Source: Tupaia tana (Eukaryota > Chordata > Mammalia > Scandentia > Tupaiidae). From it: 64,000 nucleotides of DNA. The DNA is taken from NCBI GenBank assembly GCA_026018925.1, contig JAKSZU010000271.1:124001-188000 (forward strand), given 5' to 3'. The translations under genes were made by a program, and so were the position numbers. Below the pieces are notes generated by a model. The model was not told where the DNA came from and did no database searches. It was given only the letters and a program-made list of their open reading frames with translations. The stretch's first letter is position 1; every line of letters starts with the position of its first letter. Shown one piece after another: positions 49,706-63,000 of this stretch.

Positions 49706-50525
49706 GGCTACCAACAGCCCCTTATAATCAAGACTGGGAGGAGGAGACAAGAGTTCCAAGAGAGGGAGAAAAGTAAAGTGAAATGTAAGGTCAATGATTG
49801 GCTGTTTTCCAAAGTTCCTCCTGTCCATGGACTCAGGGTTCCCAGAATAATAAAGATGACAATTGCTCCATCTGTGGTCAAAGAGGGGCATTGGTTCAAG
49901 CACTGCCCAAATTGAGATACAGATACATAGCCATCAAATAGGTCATTTGGCTGCTTTTTGACCTCTGGGCCAAAGGATACAGAGGTCAAGGACAAACAAC
50001 AAAAACAGGACTGAAGGACCCTGTTCTAGCCAGCCCCAATAAAGAAAGTTCTTATCACCTGACTGGAGGCCAGGGTCTTTTAAAACATGGCAGGTAAATC
50101 GAGTATACTTTTTTGGATTTAGGGACTACCTACTCTTTCCTAATCTCCTACTCTGGTTTACTCCTCCTCAAAATAACCAAGTGGTTAGAACCATCAGGGT
50201 ATCCTCCAACAGTCCCTTCACAAAAACCCCTGCTTAGCCTCATAGTTTCTTTGCTACATCAGATTGTCTTTACTCGCTATTCAGTTGAAATGTTCCTATA
50301 AAAATTGACACCATGGTTATGTTGCAATAAATGCCACTTTCAGAACTCTCCATGCTATGTTTTTCATAGGTACTGCTTCTTCTGTCTCTTTTTCTGCTCC
50401 TAGAGACATGCTACAAGATTCAGATACTTCCTTCTACTTGATAGTTTACAGTTTTAGATCTTAAAGATGCCCTTTCTGCATGCCTTTAGCACCTGTGTTC
50501 CAATCCCTGTATGTAAAAGAAAAAA
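49706..50525 (+). pseudogene. Degraded class I endogenous retrovirus gag-pro-pol, D2 copy
   Basis: The same three landmarks occur as in D1: CCHC zinc knuckle (49,864-49,905), protease remnant (Asp-Leu-Gly at the active-site position, about 50,110-50,200) and RT LDLKDA (about 50,455). Stops and frame changes remain, so this copy is equally dead. It duplicated with D; it is not an independent insertion. Confidence 0.7.
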
Positions 50526-52084
50526 CACAATGCAGTGTACACTTAAGGTCTATATCATTCTGAAAATAAGGACATCCCTTGGGCATTTACAATAGCTTTA
50601 AATAACACTACTCTAGGTTTAAATGTCCTAAAGCTAAAATAAAGTGATGTACAGTCAAATGTTATTGGTTCTTTGTTGTTATTACATCATTAATAAAGTC
50701 AAAATCTTACCCATATGTGTTGTTTTTCACATCACTCACAATTATGAAAAAATGAATATATACATTATATAAATACAGGACAAATCATTCAACATCACTT
50801 TAAAAATTAATGAAGTTAGGAATAGACAAAGTGGCTTTCAGCCCTTTTGAGAAATGCAATGTTCGCATGTTTGTCTATTTTGACTTTGCATATTCAATTT
50901 GCTAACTGTAGTTTTTGTTTATTTGTTTGTTTTTTCTCATCTACATGCTCTCAAACTTCAGGCTCTTCAAGTTTTTTTGACCTAGATGTGCTGTGCATTT
51001 TTATCGGGGCCCCTAATAGACCTCTGGTAGAAGCCCCATGACTGCTGCCACTGTCAACATCCCAAACTTAGCATGAAGCAGCTACAGTGCTTTTTGTCCT
51101 CTTTTTCTCCTAATGGCAGTTTATGTTACATTTAGAGGGTCATATGAGATAAGAGTTACACTTCACTTACATTTAGATGAGTTAGTGGCTTGAGAGAGAG
51201 TCACTGTTTTTTTCTCCTACTTTTTAATGAATTCCCTGTTTGCCTCTATGGCCTGGTTAATGTACAATACACATCTCTTTTACATGTCTCCGAAAAATCT
51301 ATGACTTCCTACTGATAACACAGGAGATCAAGATATTGAGTACACAGACAGTGTATACTCTAAAATGAAATTACAGGGATTAAGTTTTCACAGCCATAAT
51401 CTGGCTGCATTGAGATTCAAAACAACTGTAACTAAGAGCAACAGTTTAATGTAGTTATTACATTCTAATAAAAAGTACGGAATGATATCGTGAGCAAGCC
51501 ACAAAAAAAAAAAGGGTTAAAAAAAAATCACTCAGGCTACCATGTAACTAATGCCCACTTCATTATCAATAACCCAGCCCATTGCTCAAACTACTAGATA
51601 AAATCTCATCACCTCCAGCTCCTCTTTAGCAATGCAAGGAGATCCCCTTCTACTACATTGAAAGCATTTTCTCCTTCCCTAATAAACTCTACTTTACTGT
51701 CCTCTCTGTTTCCACATCTCTAGTTGTTTATGAGCATACAATAAGAACCAGCCCTGGTGTTGGGTCTGTTCACTTAGCACTCTGGCATCATTTCCCCTTG
51801 CAGAACAAGGAGGGAGAGCAGATAATGATGAAAAGACCTGGTCACACATAGCAGCCCCCACATGCATTTTCCAAGGCTTAACTAAGGGTCAGCTCTCAGA
51901 TGCCTGATCATCTCAATGATTAGGAAAAACAGGCATAATTATTTTATAGGCTGTCCTGGTTAATGGGGACTGCAGTCACCAATTTCTGTTTTGGGAGACC
52001 CAGTCATGAGGTTATTGGTGGCATTCTTCATATGCTCAAGCCAGCAATTTGCATCCTGTAGAACATCTTAAAAATTTATGTTGT

Positions 52085-52329
52085 GACCAGTAGTTAGTGT
52101 AATGGCTATGTCACTGGACTCCCATGTAGTTGACTGCAGTTCGAGTCCCAGATCCTGAGGCTTAAACTCACACCGGGCATGTGTGCGTGCGTGCCACAGA
52201 TTGCAAGAGGAAAATGAAGAAGGGATTGTGGAGTAGCCATTACTTTTGGGGGGTGATTTCTCGCTTTCTCTATCTCTGTCATTCTGGCAGGCACAAGCAC
52301 CTGATAGCAAAAATCCCCCCCCCAAAAAA
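52085..52329 (+). mobile_element. tRNA-derived SINE in D2
   Basis: Counterpart of 18,277-18,521: TTAGTGTAATGG and GCAGTTCGAGTCCC boxes, CT-rich middle, C-run/A-run tail, and AATTTATGTT duplications on both sides. Confidence 0.9.
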
Positions 52330-53760
52330 AATTTATGTTAAAATTTTATCTCTTCTTATATTGGGTGCAATCATGGCCCTGTCATTTGACTGATGTTACT
52401 TAATCACAGTAACCAAACTCTGGAGTCTGGGCAAGTCTTGGCTCACTCAAATTCCAATGAGTCTTACATTCCAATGAGGTTGGAATTACATGTCAACTTC
52501 AGCCTCAATGGATTTTCACTATGGAAACTTTTCATTTTTTGTCAGCAGTAAGGGAAACTGAGGGAATGACCCTTTTTATAAAGGAAGTGAATTGATCCAT
52601 ATCACAAATAGCACTCCTATCTTAATGAGTCTTTGGACTGAATTGATTTTGCCTTCAAAATGCCTCCCTATTTTCCTGCACCCATTCCCTCCACACACCG
52701 CACCCCAACTACTGGAAGAGAATTAACTCAATAGTTAGGGAGCACAGGGAAGAGAGGGCTTTGACAATTTTCATGGTGTAAGTATTCCTGCCTTGTCTAA
52801 TATCAAGGTACTATTAACGTCATTGATCCACAGCTAGGGGGGCATGAGCACATTGGGGTCTCCTGAACTGAATTGCACAACTCCAGCACACCCATGCTTG
52901 CGTTCCATCCGGTTTGATGCTAAGATGGTTGCCAAGGCCTCCAAGTCCTTTTCCCTGACTGCAGACCCTTTCGGTCTTATTCCTGCTTACCATCAACATG
53001 CCACTACCATACTCAAACTATTTTTTTGGCTCTTGACTCCTTTCAATACACCTACATTCAGCATCCCATTCTTCCATTTTCCAAAAAGTCAGTTCCTATG
53101 AGACGAGAGTAAATATTTAACAACAAAAACTGTAGTAAATCTGGGTAATTGTGAATTCCAAGGGAAAAAAGAATTCTTTTTAACAATAAGTATGCAATAC
53201 CTTTTGTATATTTGGGCAATGAAAATATTAGTTTTGTATTTGAAATTTGTCCTTGTACCTTAGGCAGCAGGGTAATCCTAAGAATTCATGGAGAGGGCTC
53301 TTATCAGTAAAGTATGAAAGACTTTAAATGATTTTTTTTTTAATATCAGAAGAAACACATAACTTCATTAAACAGTACATGAACTTTTTGAAGTCTTGTG
53401 TTTCTTTTGGACATCCTCAACTGTCAGTCACAAATTTTAACTCTCATTGAAAACAAAAGTAGTTTCTTTTTGATTCCGGGAAGCATAATGATTTCAAGAA
53501 ATGAGTGCTCATCCTCAAAGTAAGGAGATTAGCTCCCCTATATATAGTAAAATTTCAATGAATTAATATGTATAAAATTCATCTAGGTGACTACCTGACA
53601 TTGAACAGGTACCTGATTGGTTCTACATGTCAATCCTCTGTTATCCAAAGTACTTTAGAAGGAAAACAATACTGTGAGTATAGGATTCAAAGACCAAGAT
53701 TTTAACCAGGACTTCACTCATTACATGCAAATTTTCCTAAATAAGCACTTCAGACGATAT

Positions 53761-53761
53761 A

Positions 53762-53809
<48 letters not shown>

Positions 53810-53838
53810 CACACATACTCATATATACACACACAGTG
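53761..53838. repeat. (GT)n(AT)n(CA)n microsatellite
   Basis: GT repeats, then TA repeats, then ACAC/GCACACA. Expanded relative to the D1 counterpart. Confidence 0.92.
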
Positions 53839-55048
53839 TTCAAGATGGAGAAATGTTGAAATCCTCTTGGGAGCCCATTCTACTACCCCAAAATCCTCAG
53901 GAGAGCCATGACTATGTACCTCTAACCCAAACAGTTTCCTTACCTACATTAGGAGATCTTATGTCTGAGTACAGTGTTGGGTCTTACTTCAACTACCACA
54001 GGAGACACAGTTTCACTTCCAGAAGCAACACAATCATGAGAAGTGAGAAGTCTCCTGAGGGAGACATAAGCAGACCTGGAGAGAGAAAAGACAGACATGG
54101 CAAAGAGTCCCAAAGTCCTTACCAAAACACGTTTTTTCCCTTATAAATCAGTCTCAAGCAACGACTTTAATGTCATAGAAGTAAGAGAAATGATGATGCC
54201 TTGTCTATGACACTATCCAGAAATCCTGCAACTGACAAAGAACAATGGGCTCCTGGCCACCGTGAGTTCCAGTTTGGCTATATCATAACCAGGTGGAAAG
54301 CAAGGTTCCTAAAACTGCACACTTACTGCTTTCAAGATCACACTACTAATTCCACAAACAACTGATGAGTTAACTGTCCCCCAGGAAACGCAGTTATTTT
54401 TGTAAATATACCTTATCTCTGTTAAACATAGAAACTGTTTCTTAGCTCTTTAGGAAGTGAGCAGTAAATACATGAGGAATCATCTAAATCTTATAGGATG
54501 TTACCCCTCAGAGGCTTGACAGTGTATTAGAATCATTATTTATGTTGCCTCTTATCAAAATTATCCAGAACATGATGCTTATACAACAGCATTTAAAAGA
54601 AAAACAGGTATAAAACATATATATTTTCTTATTTCATGTAGATATACCCCTAACTGCATAGAATAGACATATATTTAAGAGAAAATTAACTAGACGGCTT
54701 GTAGCACAATGAAAACAATGCTGACAACTGGTTATGGCATCATTTTCCAAATTTCTTTCCTTCTGTCATCGGCTTATTATTTTAACTTTTAAAGAATGAT
54801 TATGCATTAAGTATGTAATTATTTTTTGAGATCAGAAAGCACTGTTATGGGTAATCTATAAAAACTGATATCAACTGGCATTGACATTTTTGGTCTCCAT
54901 TTGGCATTACCCAAATCAATTTAGTCAGCCTGTGGCCAAAAATATTCTGGGCATGTCAAAATGGGTGGCACAATAAGCAGTAAAATCTGACATACTCATT
55001 GATCTCGATAGGAACAAGGAGACAGAATTAGATATTTGCATGTAAGTT

Positions 55049-55065
55049 TGTGTGTGTATGTGTGG

Positions 55066-55098
<33 letters not shown>
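55049..55098. repeat. (TG)n microsatellite
   Basis: Near-perfect TG repeat with ATG and GGATG interruptions. Confidence 0.93.
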
Positions 55099-55099
<1 letters not shown>

Positions 55100-55299
55100 T
55101 TAGTTGTCAGAAAAGTCATGATGCATTTTTCCATAAAAGAACAGAAAAATATATGACATTTATGAGGAAAAATATACTTACATATAGATATATACGCACA
55201 CACACATATATGTATTTTGAAATTGATATATTTTGAAAAATATATTTATTTTATATATATATTAAGAAAAAAATGTATGTATATTTTGTATTTTGTCTG

Positions 55300-55560
55300 A
55301 ATGTATATTTTGTATTTTGCCATCGGACAAGTGCACTAGGCATAATGAGACTGAGAGGGACAGACAAAAGGAAATTGAAATAGCACGCCCAGCAAGGATG
55401 TTGATGTTATCAGACCTTCTCCATTATCCTCTTGGGATTTTGTGAACACTAGCACACAGACAAGCATGTTTCATGATTATCAAATCATCGCGTTGGGACT
55501 CAACCTTGAAGTCACTGCGTTTCAGCTGATTTAACCACAGACCACCTAACTGGCTCAAGA
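55300..55560 (-). mobile_element. Older SINE, minus strand
   Basis: AAGTGCACTAGGCATAATG, GAGAGGGACAGACA, CCTTCTCCATTATCCTCTTGG and a terminal CCACCTAACTGGCTCAAG. Diverged orthologue-within-duplication of 14,529-14,800. Confidence 0.6.
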
Positions 55561-55984
55561 GTAGCAGATTTTTCACTTTTGAAGAATTATTTCACAACTT
55601 AGATCCTCCTGTTTGTACAGAATCATAAAGAGTAGGCTCTGGATTATTGGGAATGGATACATAAAATCCACAGACTCACAGAAACACAGAATACTCTGGT
55701 CAGAAAGGAATTTAGAGAATCTCTCACAAAGCATCCTGAGATGAGAGAGTACATTGCGAAAACCCTCCAAGTCGTCTTCTCAACACTGCCAGCTGGCATT
55801 AGCTACACTCCTAAAAACAGGAAATGAAAATATGGAAATGCAGTGAAAAGATAAGCTTAATTTACACAACCCTTACACTCAGACAGAAAGAAGTCTAAGT
55901 CAAGTCAAAAAAAGGCAGTAGGGCCTTTATAAGCCTGACTAAGACAGTGTCCACACAATAGTAAAAAGAAACTGCCAGGGACCA

Positions 55985-56225
55985 GAGAAATAGTGATGTT
56001 GATGCATTCCCACATAGCCGACCTGGTTAGAGTCCAAGACCCAGTGGCTTAAAACTGAAGCTGGGCACATGTGTGTGTGTTTCCAAGTTCAAAAGAGGAC
56101 AATGAAGGAGAATGCATTACGGCATGGGGAGCACACCTGGTGGATGACTTTTCACTTTCTGTCTCTCTGACTCCAGAGAATGCAATCTCCCAAAGCAGAA
56201 ATTACTCTCTTAAAAAAAAAAAAGG
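55985..56225 (+). mobile_element. tRNA-derived SINE, diverged
   Basis: CTGGTTAGAGTCCAAGACCCAGTGGCTTAAA, then CAAAAGAGGACAATGAAGGAGAA, CT-rich TTTCTGTCTCTCTGACTC and a terminal A-run (about 56,213-56,224). Confidence 0.6.
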
Positions 56226-56400
56226 AAGAAATGAAACCATCAGAGACCCACATCTCCTTCTGCCACCAGGCCTTCCCCTAGGCTACCTACCTGGGATCTT
56301 TAGTAGCATTACTAGGCCCAGAGGGAGTAAAATTATCTCAGAAGGAGTATACTTGACAATGTAGCTTTATCCTAGATGATAAGAGTATATGAAAAAATAA

Positions 56401-57990
56401 ATAGTAAAAGCTAGGGCATAAGGTGCCCAAAATACCTTTGAGAATAGGGAATGTGAGCTATATTTTTGCTCACAGGTTGAGCTATCTAGAAAAGCAGGTC
56501 ATGCCCTCCCTGTAGTCAATAAACTTCAACCATACTGCATCTCGCAAATAGGCACCATGGCATCCAGGGTAGACTATATAGGACAATCTTCTCAAAGAGC
56601 CCTTGTAGGATTTAATACCAAAAAACGGCATGGAGTCCAAGAAATAGGGGGATAGCTACACGGGAGCCAGAGAAATGACAGCAGTTGTGATCTGATGCTT
56701 CCTTGGAACCTGATCTCTAAGGTCACCATGGCACAGATTGTACTGAACACCTTGGAGGAGTGTCTATAGTGGTTATGCAGACAAGGACTCTAAAGTCTAA
56801 GGCACACAGCCATTCACACATGGGTACAGATGACATGGAATACAATAGTTTTAGGAATTCACCTCTGAATCTTTGTCCTGCTTACCTGGACCTCAAGTCT
56901 TCCGTAAAATTTCAATCAAACCACATTGATCCCTTTAAAAAAAAATGATAAAAAACCCCCCAAATTACAGAGTGCTCAGTTTGTTCAACATATTTTATAA
57001 AAATCTGTCCACCATGAAGACTAGAAAGACTCTATCTACCTTGAAGAATTTGACTTGCCTTGAGAAACATATATGAGGCTCAGTTCTAAGGGACCTGGAC
57101 ACTCTTCCTTTAACAAATGTTTGACCAAAATATAAGAAGTAAAGTGAAATACAGGATGGTCACCCAGCAAAATCCCCTGGTCTTTTATTACATATGGTAA
57201 TCTAATAGAATTTCTTCCTACTACTTTCATTTTGAGTGAAAAGGGTGTGGGATAAAGCAAATACTTTGTATGCTTAGTTTCTACCTATGACTGGGAATTC
57301 AGAGACTTGTGATCTTTAGAGAAATAAGATGCTTCCATCAGTTCCTATGAATAAACAATCTATTGTTCCTGGTGGATGTATTGATGTTTCCAAATTATAA
57401 AGAGGATCCAGTGGCTATTAAAAGACAAGTCCGCCATCAGCTAGCCTGGAGAAAATGTGAAGAGGAGTGAAGATGTGTGTATAAAAAGAGGGACACTCTA
57501 ACTCACTCCCCCAAGAGAGCCTACTTTCTTCAAATTTTACCTGCAATATTCCACTACAGAAGGGGCAAGGTAACTCATCACACAATGAAGCAAAGAGAGC
57601 CTAGCCCAGATGGCTTCCCACACAGTTTTCCTCAGAAACACAACAGGGAATTTGTGGTCCTCCATGATAAGGAGGTGATATGTCAGACTCACATGCACCA
57701 AACTCCCTTCAGAGAGGGAGCAAAGTCACAACAAGAAGACATCAGGAAATACTGGGTTGTGAGAAAATTCATGACATATTTTTTTTTTGTTTTTCTCTGC
57801 AAAAATGTGTCCTGGCTTTTGGACATCCTAAAACATTAGAAAATTAAAGCTGAGTGTGTGGAAACAAGATTTAGGCTACAGAACATAACAAATGTTGAGC
57901 TTCAGTAACCAGTCCTGGGTGTCCTGCAAGGTGAGCTGGTTCTTTAGAAAGAGACATAGAGAGTCATCAGGTTGAACGTTGACTAGGTAC
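56401..57990. other. Intergenic, nothing recognised
   Basis: No confident gene or repeat. A 120-codon open frame at 57,477-57,839 (+) lacks recognisable domains. I treat it as chance, though it cannot be excluded without homology data. Confidence 0.5.
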
Positions 57991-57994
57991 CCAG

Positions 57995-58215
57995 ATCACC
58001 CATGGCTGACTACAGTTTGCAATCCATCGTTGTCTTCAAAATCAAACAAGTTGTATGTGTGTGCATGTCCATATTCACAAGATTAGTGAGAAAAGGATGC
58101 AACAATGCAACATGACCATCACCCCTGAGAGGTGCTTTCACATCTTCCCTGTATCTCCTTCTCTCTCTCTGTCTCAGTTGAGCACACGTGCCCAAAGCAA
58201 AATGAAAAATAACAA
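57995..58215 (+). mobile_element. tRNA-derived SINE, old
   Basis: TGGCTGACTACAGTTTGCAATCC, then a diverged body, CTCCTTCTCTCTCTCTGTCTCAGTTGAGCACACGTGCCCAAAG and an A-rich end. Confidence 0.5.
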
Positions 58216-59795
58216 TAACAGTGATTCCATAATTTAATTGATTGAAATACCGTATGTCCCTAATTCAATTTCTCAAAGCGGAACATATCCTATAACCATC
58301 ACCTTTGGTATCAACACAATGGGACTCAGTCCTAGAATATATTAAAACATTTTATATTTGAAAACTTCTCACGACTTCATGTGAAGTTAAAAATAAATCC
58401 CTAAAGAAATTGCAAGAACCCTAATACTCAGTAAGTTCCCTCTTACTTTCCAGGAGTATCTCAGGATAATCCTGCTGTCAAATAACAGACCCACATATTC
58501 CCAACCCCCAAACTACAGACAAAGCACAACACCACATCAGAAACTATGACAAGTGGAGAACACTACTGAAAGCTTAAGTGTTGAATGGAAATAACCTTCT
58601 CTTCTTATTCTCAAAGGTATTAATTGATTCTCAATAAAGACTGTGATCATATGGAGGAAGCAGTCATGGGCAGGTCATCTGGGACACACAGTCAGGACCA
58701 GCCAAACATACACAAGGTGATAAAGAATACCAAGCCGTCTTCCTTTCTGTATATTTTCCCCATATACGCTCAGTTATAATACCTGTCACAGCTGTCAGTC
58801 ACCTCAATCAGCATCAGCAATGGTACAATGCAGTAATGAAGGGTTCAGTAAAAATGCTGAGAGCATGGCCTCTCTGGTCTTTTAGACTTAGTAAAACAGA
58901 TGGAAAGTCTGGAAGCGGAGACCCATGAGAAATCTCTAAACTGTAACTTCCTCTAAGTTTTGATGTAATCCTAAAATTAAGAGGAAAAAAAAGAGGAGTC
59001 ACAAACATAATGAGGAATACGTCTCAATCTAGAAAACTCATTGATATTCAAATGAAGGATGCTGTCATGGTAGAATTCAGGACATTGCACTGAGACTTTC
59101 AAGTAAGGTAAGCCCATTCCTAACCAGCACATCCCTCCCTCCCCCAAAATACAAACACTAACAATGATGCATGCTAGCAATGTGCTCAGTGCACAGGCTG
59201 TCACATGAAGAAGACCCACAAATACTGATTCCCACCCTCACACAACTCTACCTATCCTAGGTGCCATGGTCACAAAACATGATGTTATTTCAGGCCCCTT
59301 CTTCTCGACAGCCACATTTGGGTATTAGAATAATGGTAATAACTATGCACAGGGAGCAATGGGGATTTCTATCATAAAAACACTTAACAGAAGGTTTTGT
59401 AAAAGGTGATGGTGCAAGAGAAGCTTGGCCAGTTATCCAACTCAAAGGACCTTGTTTGTCTGAACAATTCATGTTTCACAATAAAGGGAAAATTACTGTA
59501 AAAATTTGAGCTTCCTGCCGTAAGACATTTTTACTTCTTTGTTCTTTTAAATTTTGTTCTTTAAATTGTTAGGGGCAATGTGCATATGGGAAATAAAGAT
59601 TGAGAGAAAGGAAGAGATATGGAGGAGGTACCCCACGAGGAACTGTCTATGCCATGAACTTTCTACTCTCTTTATTTTTTTGTCTCATTTGAATGTTCCG
59701 GCAGAAGATGTTTTCCTTTTTTCTCACAAATTTCTTTTCCTAGGGCACATGAATGTGTTGAAACCAAAGGGAAAGAGCAGAATACCTGGGAGGCT

Positions 59796-60021
59796 AATGG
59801 ACATTGTATTACACAATCAAAAGGATTCTACTCACTCCACTGGCCCTGATCTGAATGCAACCAGCCAACAAAGATGGTTATCAAATATAGAATTTTCACA
59901 AGCATCTCAAGATCCGTGATTCAACCCCAATATATATGAGGCCAAGAATATCTGAGACACATCGAGTCTCTGAGTAAACCAGGACCAAAGAGCCTTCCAT
60001 CTGCCTACCAGGAGCCCAGCA
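59796..60021 (+). promoter_or_regulatory. IL6-like promoter and 5' UTR, copy B
   Basis: C/EBP-type ATTACACAAT at 59,808-59,817. The NF-kB-equivalent position reads GAATTTTCAC (59,890-59,899), again without the GGG half. TATA-like AATATATATG is at 59,929-59,938. The AP-1-like TGAGTCA of copy A reads TGAGTAA here. Confidence 0.8.
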
Positions 60022-63000
60022 ATGACCTTCTTCTCAACAAGTAAGTGAAGGAAAACTATAGGCTTGGATACACCTGTGAGAGAGAGAGGGGTGTGTAGCC
60101 CTTGGGTGGTAGTGAAAAGGAGGGTTCGAAGTGTCCAAGAACTAGAAAGACCTCCTTGTTGTGCATATACAGCCTAAGCCCTACTGACTCTATTTCTCCT
60201 TTGGGTACAGTCACTTTAGGTCCCATCCTTCTGGGGATGCTCATAGCGATGGCTACTTCTGAAACCACCACCACAGAACCAGAGAAAACTGAAGGACTCA
60301 TTAACTCTCTTCTTGTCGAAATCGATAAGCTGAAAGAGGAGGTGAGCAGGCTTGTTGATAGGATATTAATATAGATTAATAATTAACATTTATTAGACTT
60401 GGCTGCTTTCTTGGGCACCTTACATTCACACTTTACAATGGGCAGACTAGACTTTTGTGTGTTTATCTTAACTGCTGTCCTCAGGAAGCTCTTCTTTGTT
60501 GAATAAACTATATGGAGGTTGGATGCAAGCACCTGGGGATTTCAGCTGCTTATCTGCCATGATCCAAGTATCATTACTTCACCAGGTACACCTTTCTGTA
60601 ATCAAAAATAATGTCTATAAACCATCTTTATCCCATCAGACATTTGGGGAAATGGAAAAAAGTGCCACCTAAAATAAACATTTCATTACTCTGGACAGGT
60701 TTAGACCTTACAGATACGTAAGTTCTGCAGTTAGGTCTCCCCTAAGACATCCCTCCTAATATATAGATTCTACATATTATAGAATAGATTCATATTGGAG
60801 CCCTCAAAGTGGCAAAATCACAAGTAGGTTAATGCTCATACCAACTCAAAATTCAAGATGGATGGACACAGTTTGGCACAAGTAAAAGAACACCAAGCAA
60901 GGTGATTAGGTGCCAGGACTGTAGGACAGTTACTGAAAGATCACTTCATGTTCTCTGGAATTCTTTATAGAACTATAGAATCCATCCTTAAATGTGTGGA
61001 GTTATATTAGATGATCTCGAAAATTCCTTCCAGATAGGCCCAGAATGGCTACACTATTTTCACCACATTATTACCTAAACTGCTGTCATACATGAAATAT
61101 CTACCATGTTCCAAATGATTTACACAAATATGAGGTCGAATCAAAATAGAAATTACACAAGGGATGTGTTTCATGACTTCAATTTAAAGATAAGGGAACT
61201 GTTACTCAGAGTAAGTACCAGCCTGAAGTCACAGGTGAACCTGGGATTAACCTATTCTCCAGTCGATTCTTCTTAGATGGATGCCAATGGGTTATGACTT
61301 CATTTTCCTAAGCTTTTCTGCCTCTGCTAGAACATGAATTGATCCTGGGTGGGGCTTGCTTTAGGGACATTAATATGATAAGAATTCTGGTGTTCTCTTT
61401 CAGTTCGGTGAGCCAACTGACATCTGCAAAAGCAAGGTGGCACTGTCAAAAAACAATATGAATGTTCCAAAACTGACTGAGCAGGACAAATGCTTGCACA
61501 CTACATTTGATAAGGTATGAACTCATCCCATTCCTTTTCACTATTCCATAGGCAAACCTTTTCCTTTGTGCATGCAATCGCTGTTACAGACATAGAGACC
61601 TCGGCTGGCAACCAAAACTGGATACAATGATCAAAACGCATGTAAATTTGACAATGAAGCCTCCCTGAAGTTTTTGAAACGTGATTCATTCTAGGAAACT
61701 CATGGCCAGAGAAGTCTCTCTTAGTTGGGATTTTTCACAGCTGTCAAATGCTAGCAACGCCTGCTGGTTAACCTTGTTCTTCCTGTGTGAGACTATTATG
61801 ACTGTTTTCTCAATTTTGGCTCCTCTGAATAGATCAAGACAGGTCCTCATTACAGTGGTCCATCTCTCCACCCTTCTCTGCACAGATGAACAGATGATCT
61901 GCTCACATGGTTAATTATTCCATAAATTGAAGGGTCAGTCCAACATTGATAAGGACTGAATTATCGGAAAGGTCCCAGTGAGAGTCTCAGAGAAGGATTT
62001 ACTTGACGTATTCTGTTATTTGTTGGTTAATTAATAATATTGTGAAAGTGCTTTCTCTGTCAGTGCAGCTATCTAAATTAGTGCTGTCTTACATCACACA
62101 ACACGAGGCTGAACAGGTACGTGATGTTCCTAGAGAGGAAGAGAAAGAAGATGCTGAAATATAGAATTTCACTTTTAAATTGGATTCTATTTCCTAGTGA
62201 TACCCAATTTTCTACTATCTTTCTTCTTAGGAGACTTGCCTGCGAAGAATCAGTACTGGTCTTTTGGAGTTTCAGGTGTACCTGGAATACCTCCACAAAA
62301 ATTTTAATAATAAGGCAAGCTCTAATGCTCTGCCAGTAGCTACCAAATCCCTCTTTGATATCCTGCACAAAAAGGTAAGTATTTCCTCATTTCATCCCTA
62401 CGTATAGGGAAGACAGGCCCCAGGAAGCAGTTTCCCATCCTCCATATATCACAAGTGCAATATTGCTTCACATTGAAACTTTCATGTTCATGAAAGGGTC
62501 TGAGAAATATCTTCTTGTAGTTAAAATATTTGTTATTGAAATGGGTTATGGATCTCTTCTGCAAAGTCCGTTTATTACTGTAATTAAAGCGATTAAGAGA
62601 TATGGATTTTAGTGTCCAATTCGCAAAACCATATCCAGAGTGATTGCTCATTCACAGAAGAAGAGGTAGCCCCTATGAAAATTACTCTGCTGTAATATTT
62701 TAAAACATTACTGTTTCCCATCATGATGATGGGAAATCCACACACACTTCTTGGCTTGTTTTTGAAGCTGCAGGTTCAGCGATGTAACTTCAGATTTAAT
62801 AATGTGGCTTCCAGCCACTTTAACTCCTCCACCATGGCTGGAGAGAAAATATGAATATTTAAATTACTACTAGTGACATTTGTTCATTAAGATTGCTTCA
62901 TCAGTTTTTGCTACTTTTTCTTTTATTTCCGTATTATTGCTGGGTTATAGGCAAAGACTACAGGCTGGCTGAGGAGGTACCAAGGGTTTTGTCCCCAAGA

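Larger units (their letters stand above)
47420..54625 (+). repeat. Segment D2 (downstream copy of 7.2-kb duplication)
   Basis: This 7,206-bp copy of D1 starts at AAAAGTGAGTGG fused to the L1 tail and ends at CATATATATT. Unlike D1, it then continues into 54,626 onward. It carries every mobile element of D1: SINEs at 47,580 and 52,085, an older SINE at 48,335, an L1 tail near 49,045 and an ERV at 49,710. Confidence 0.95.
54170..56400. repeat. Old paralogous block, copy 2
   Basis: Shares order and many words with 13,340-15,480 (TAGACGGCTT, AACAAGGAGACAG.A.TAGATATT, GAATTATTTCAC.ACTTAGA.CCTCCTGTTT, TCAGAGACCCAC, TTTATCCTAGA). Because it spans the end of D2 and the DNA beyond it, D is itself one unit of an older ~7-kb tandem duplication. 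Confidence 0.7.

Noticed and set aside
52844-53101. 85-codon open frame in D2
   Set aside because: Interrupted in D1 (CTTAGGG gives a stop where D2 has CTTTCGG), with no recognisable domain.
57477-57839. 120-codon open frame
   Set aside because: No domain, no homologous partner in the window, and length within chance expectation for 64 kb.
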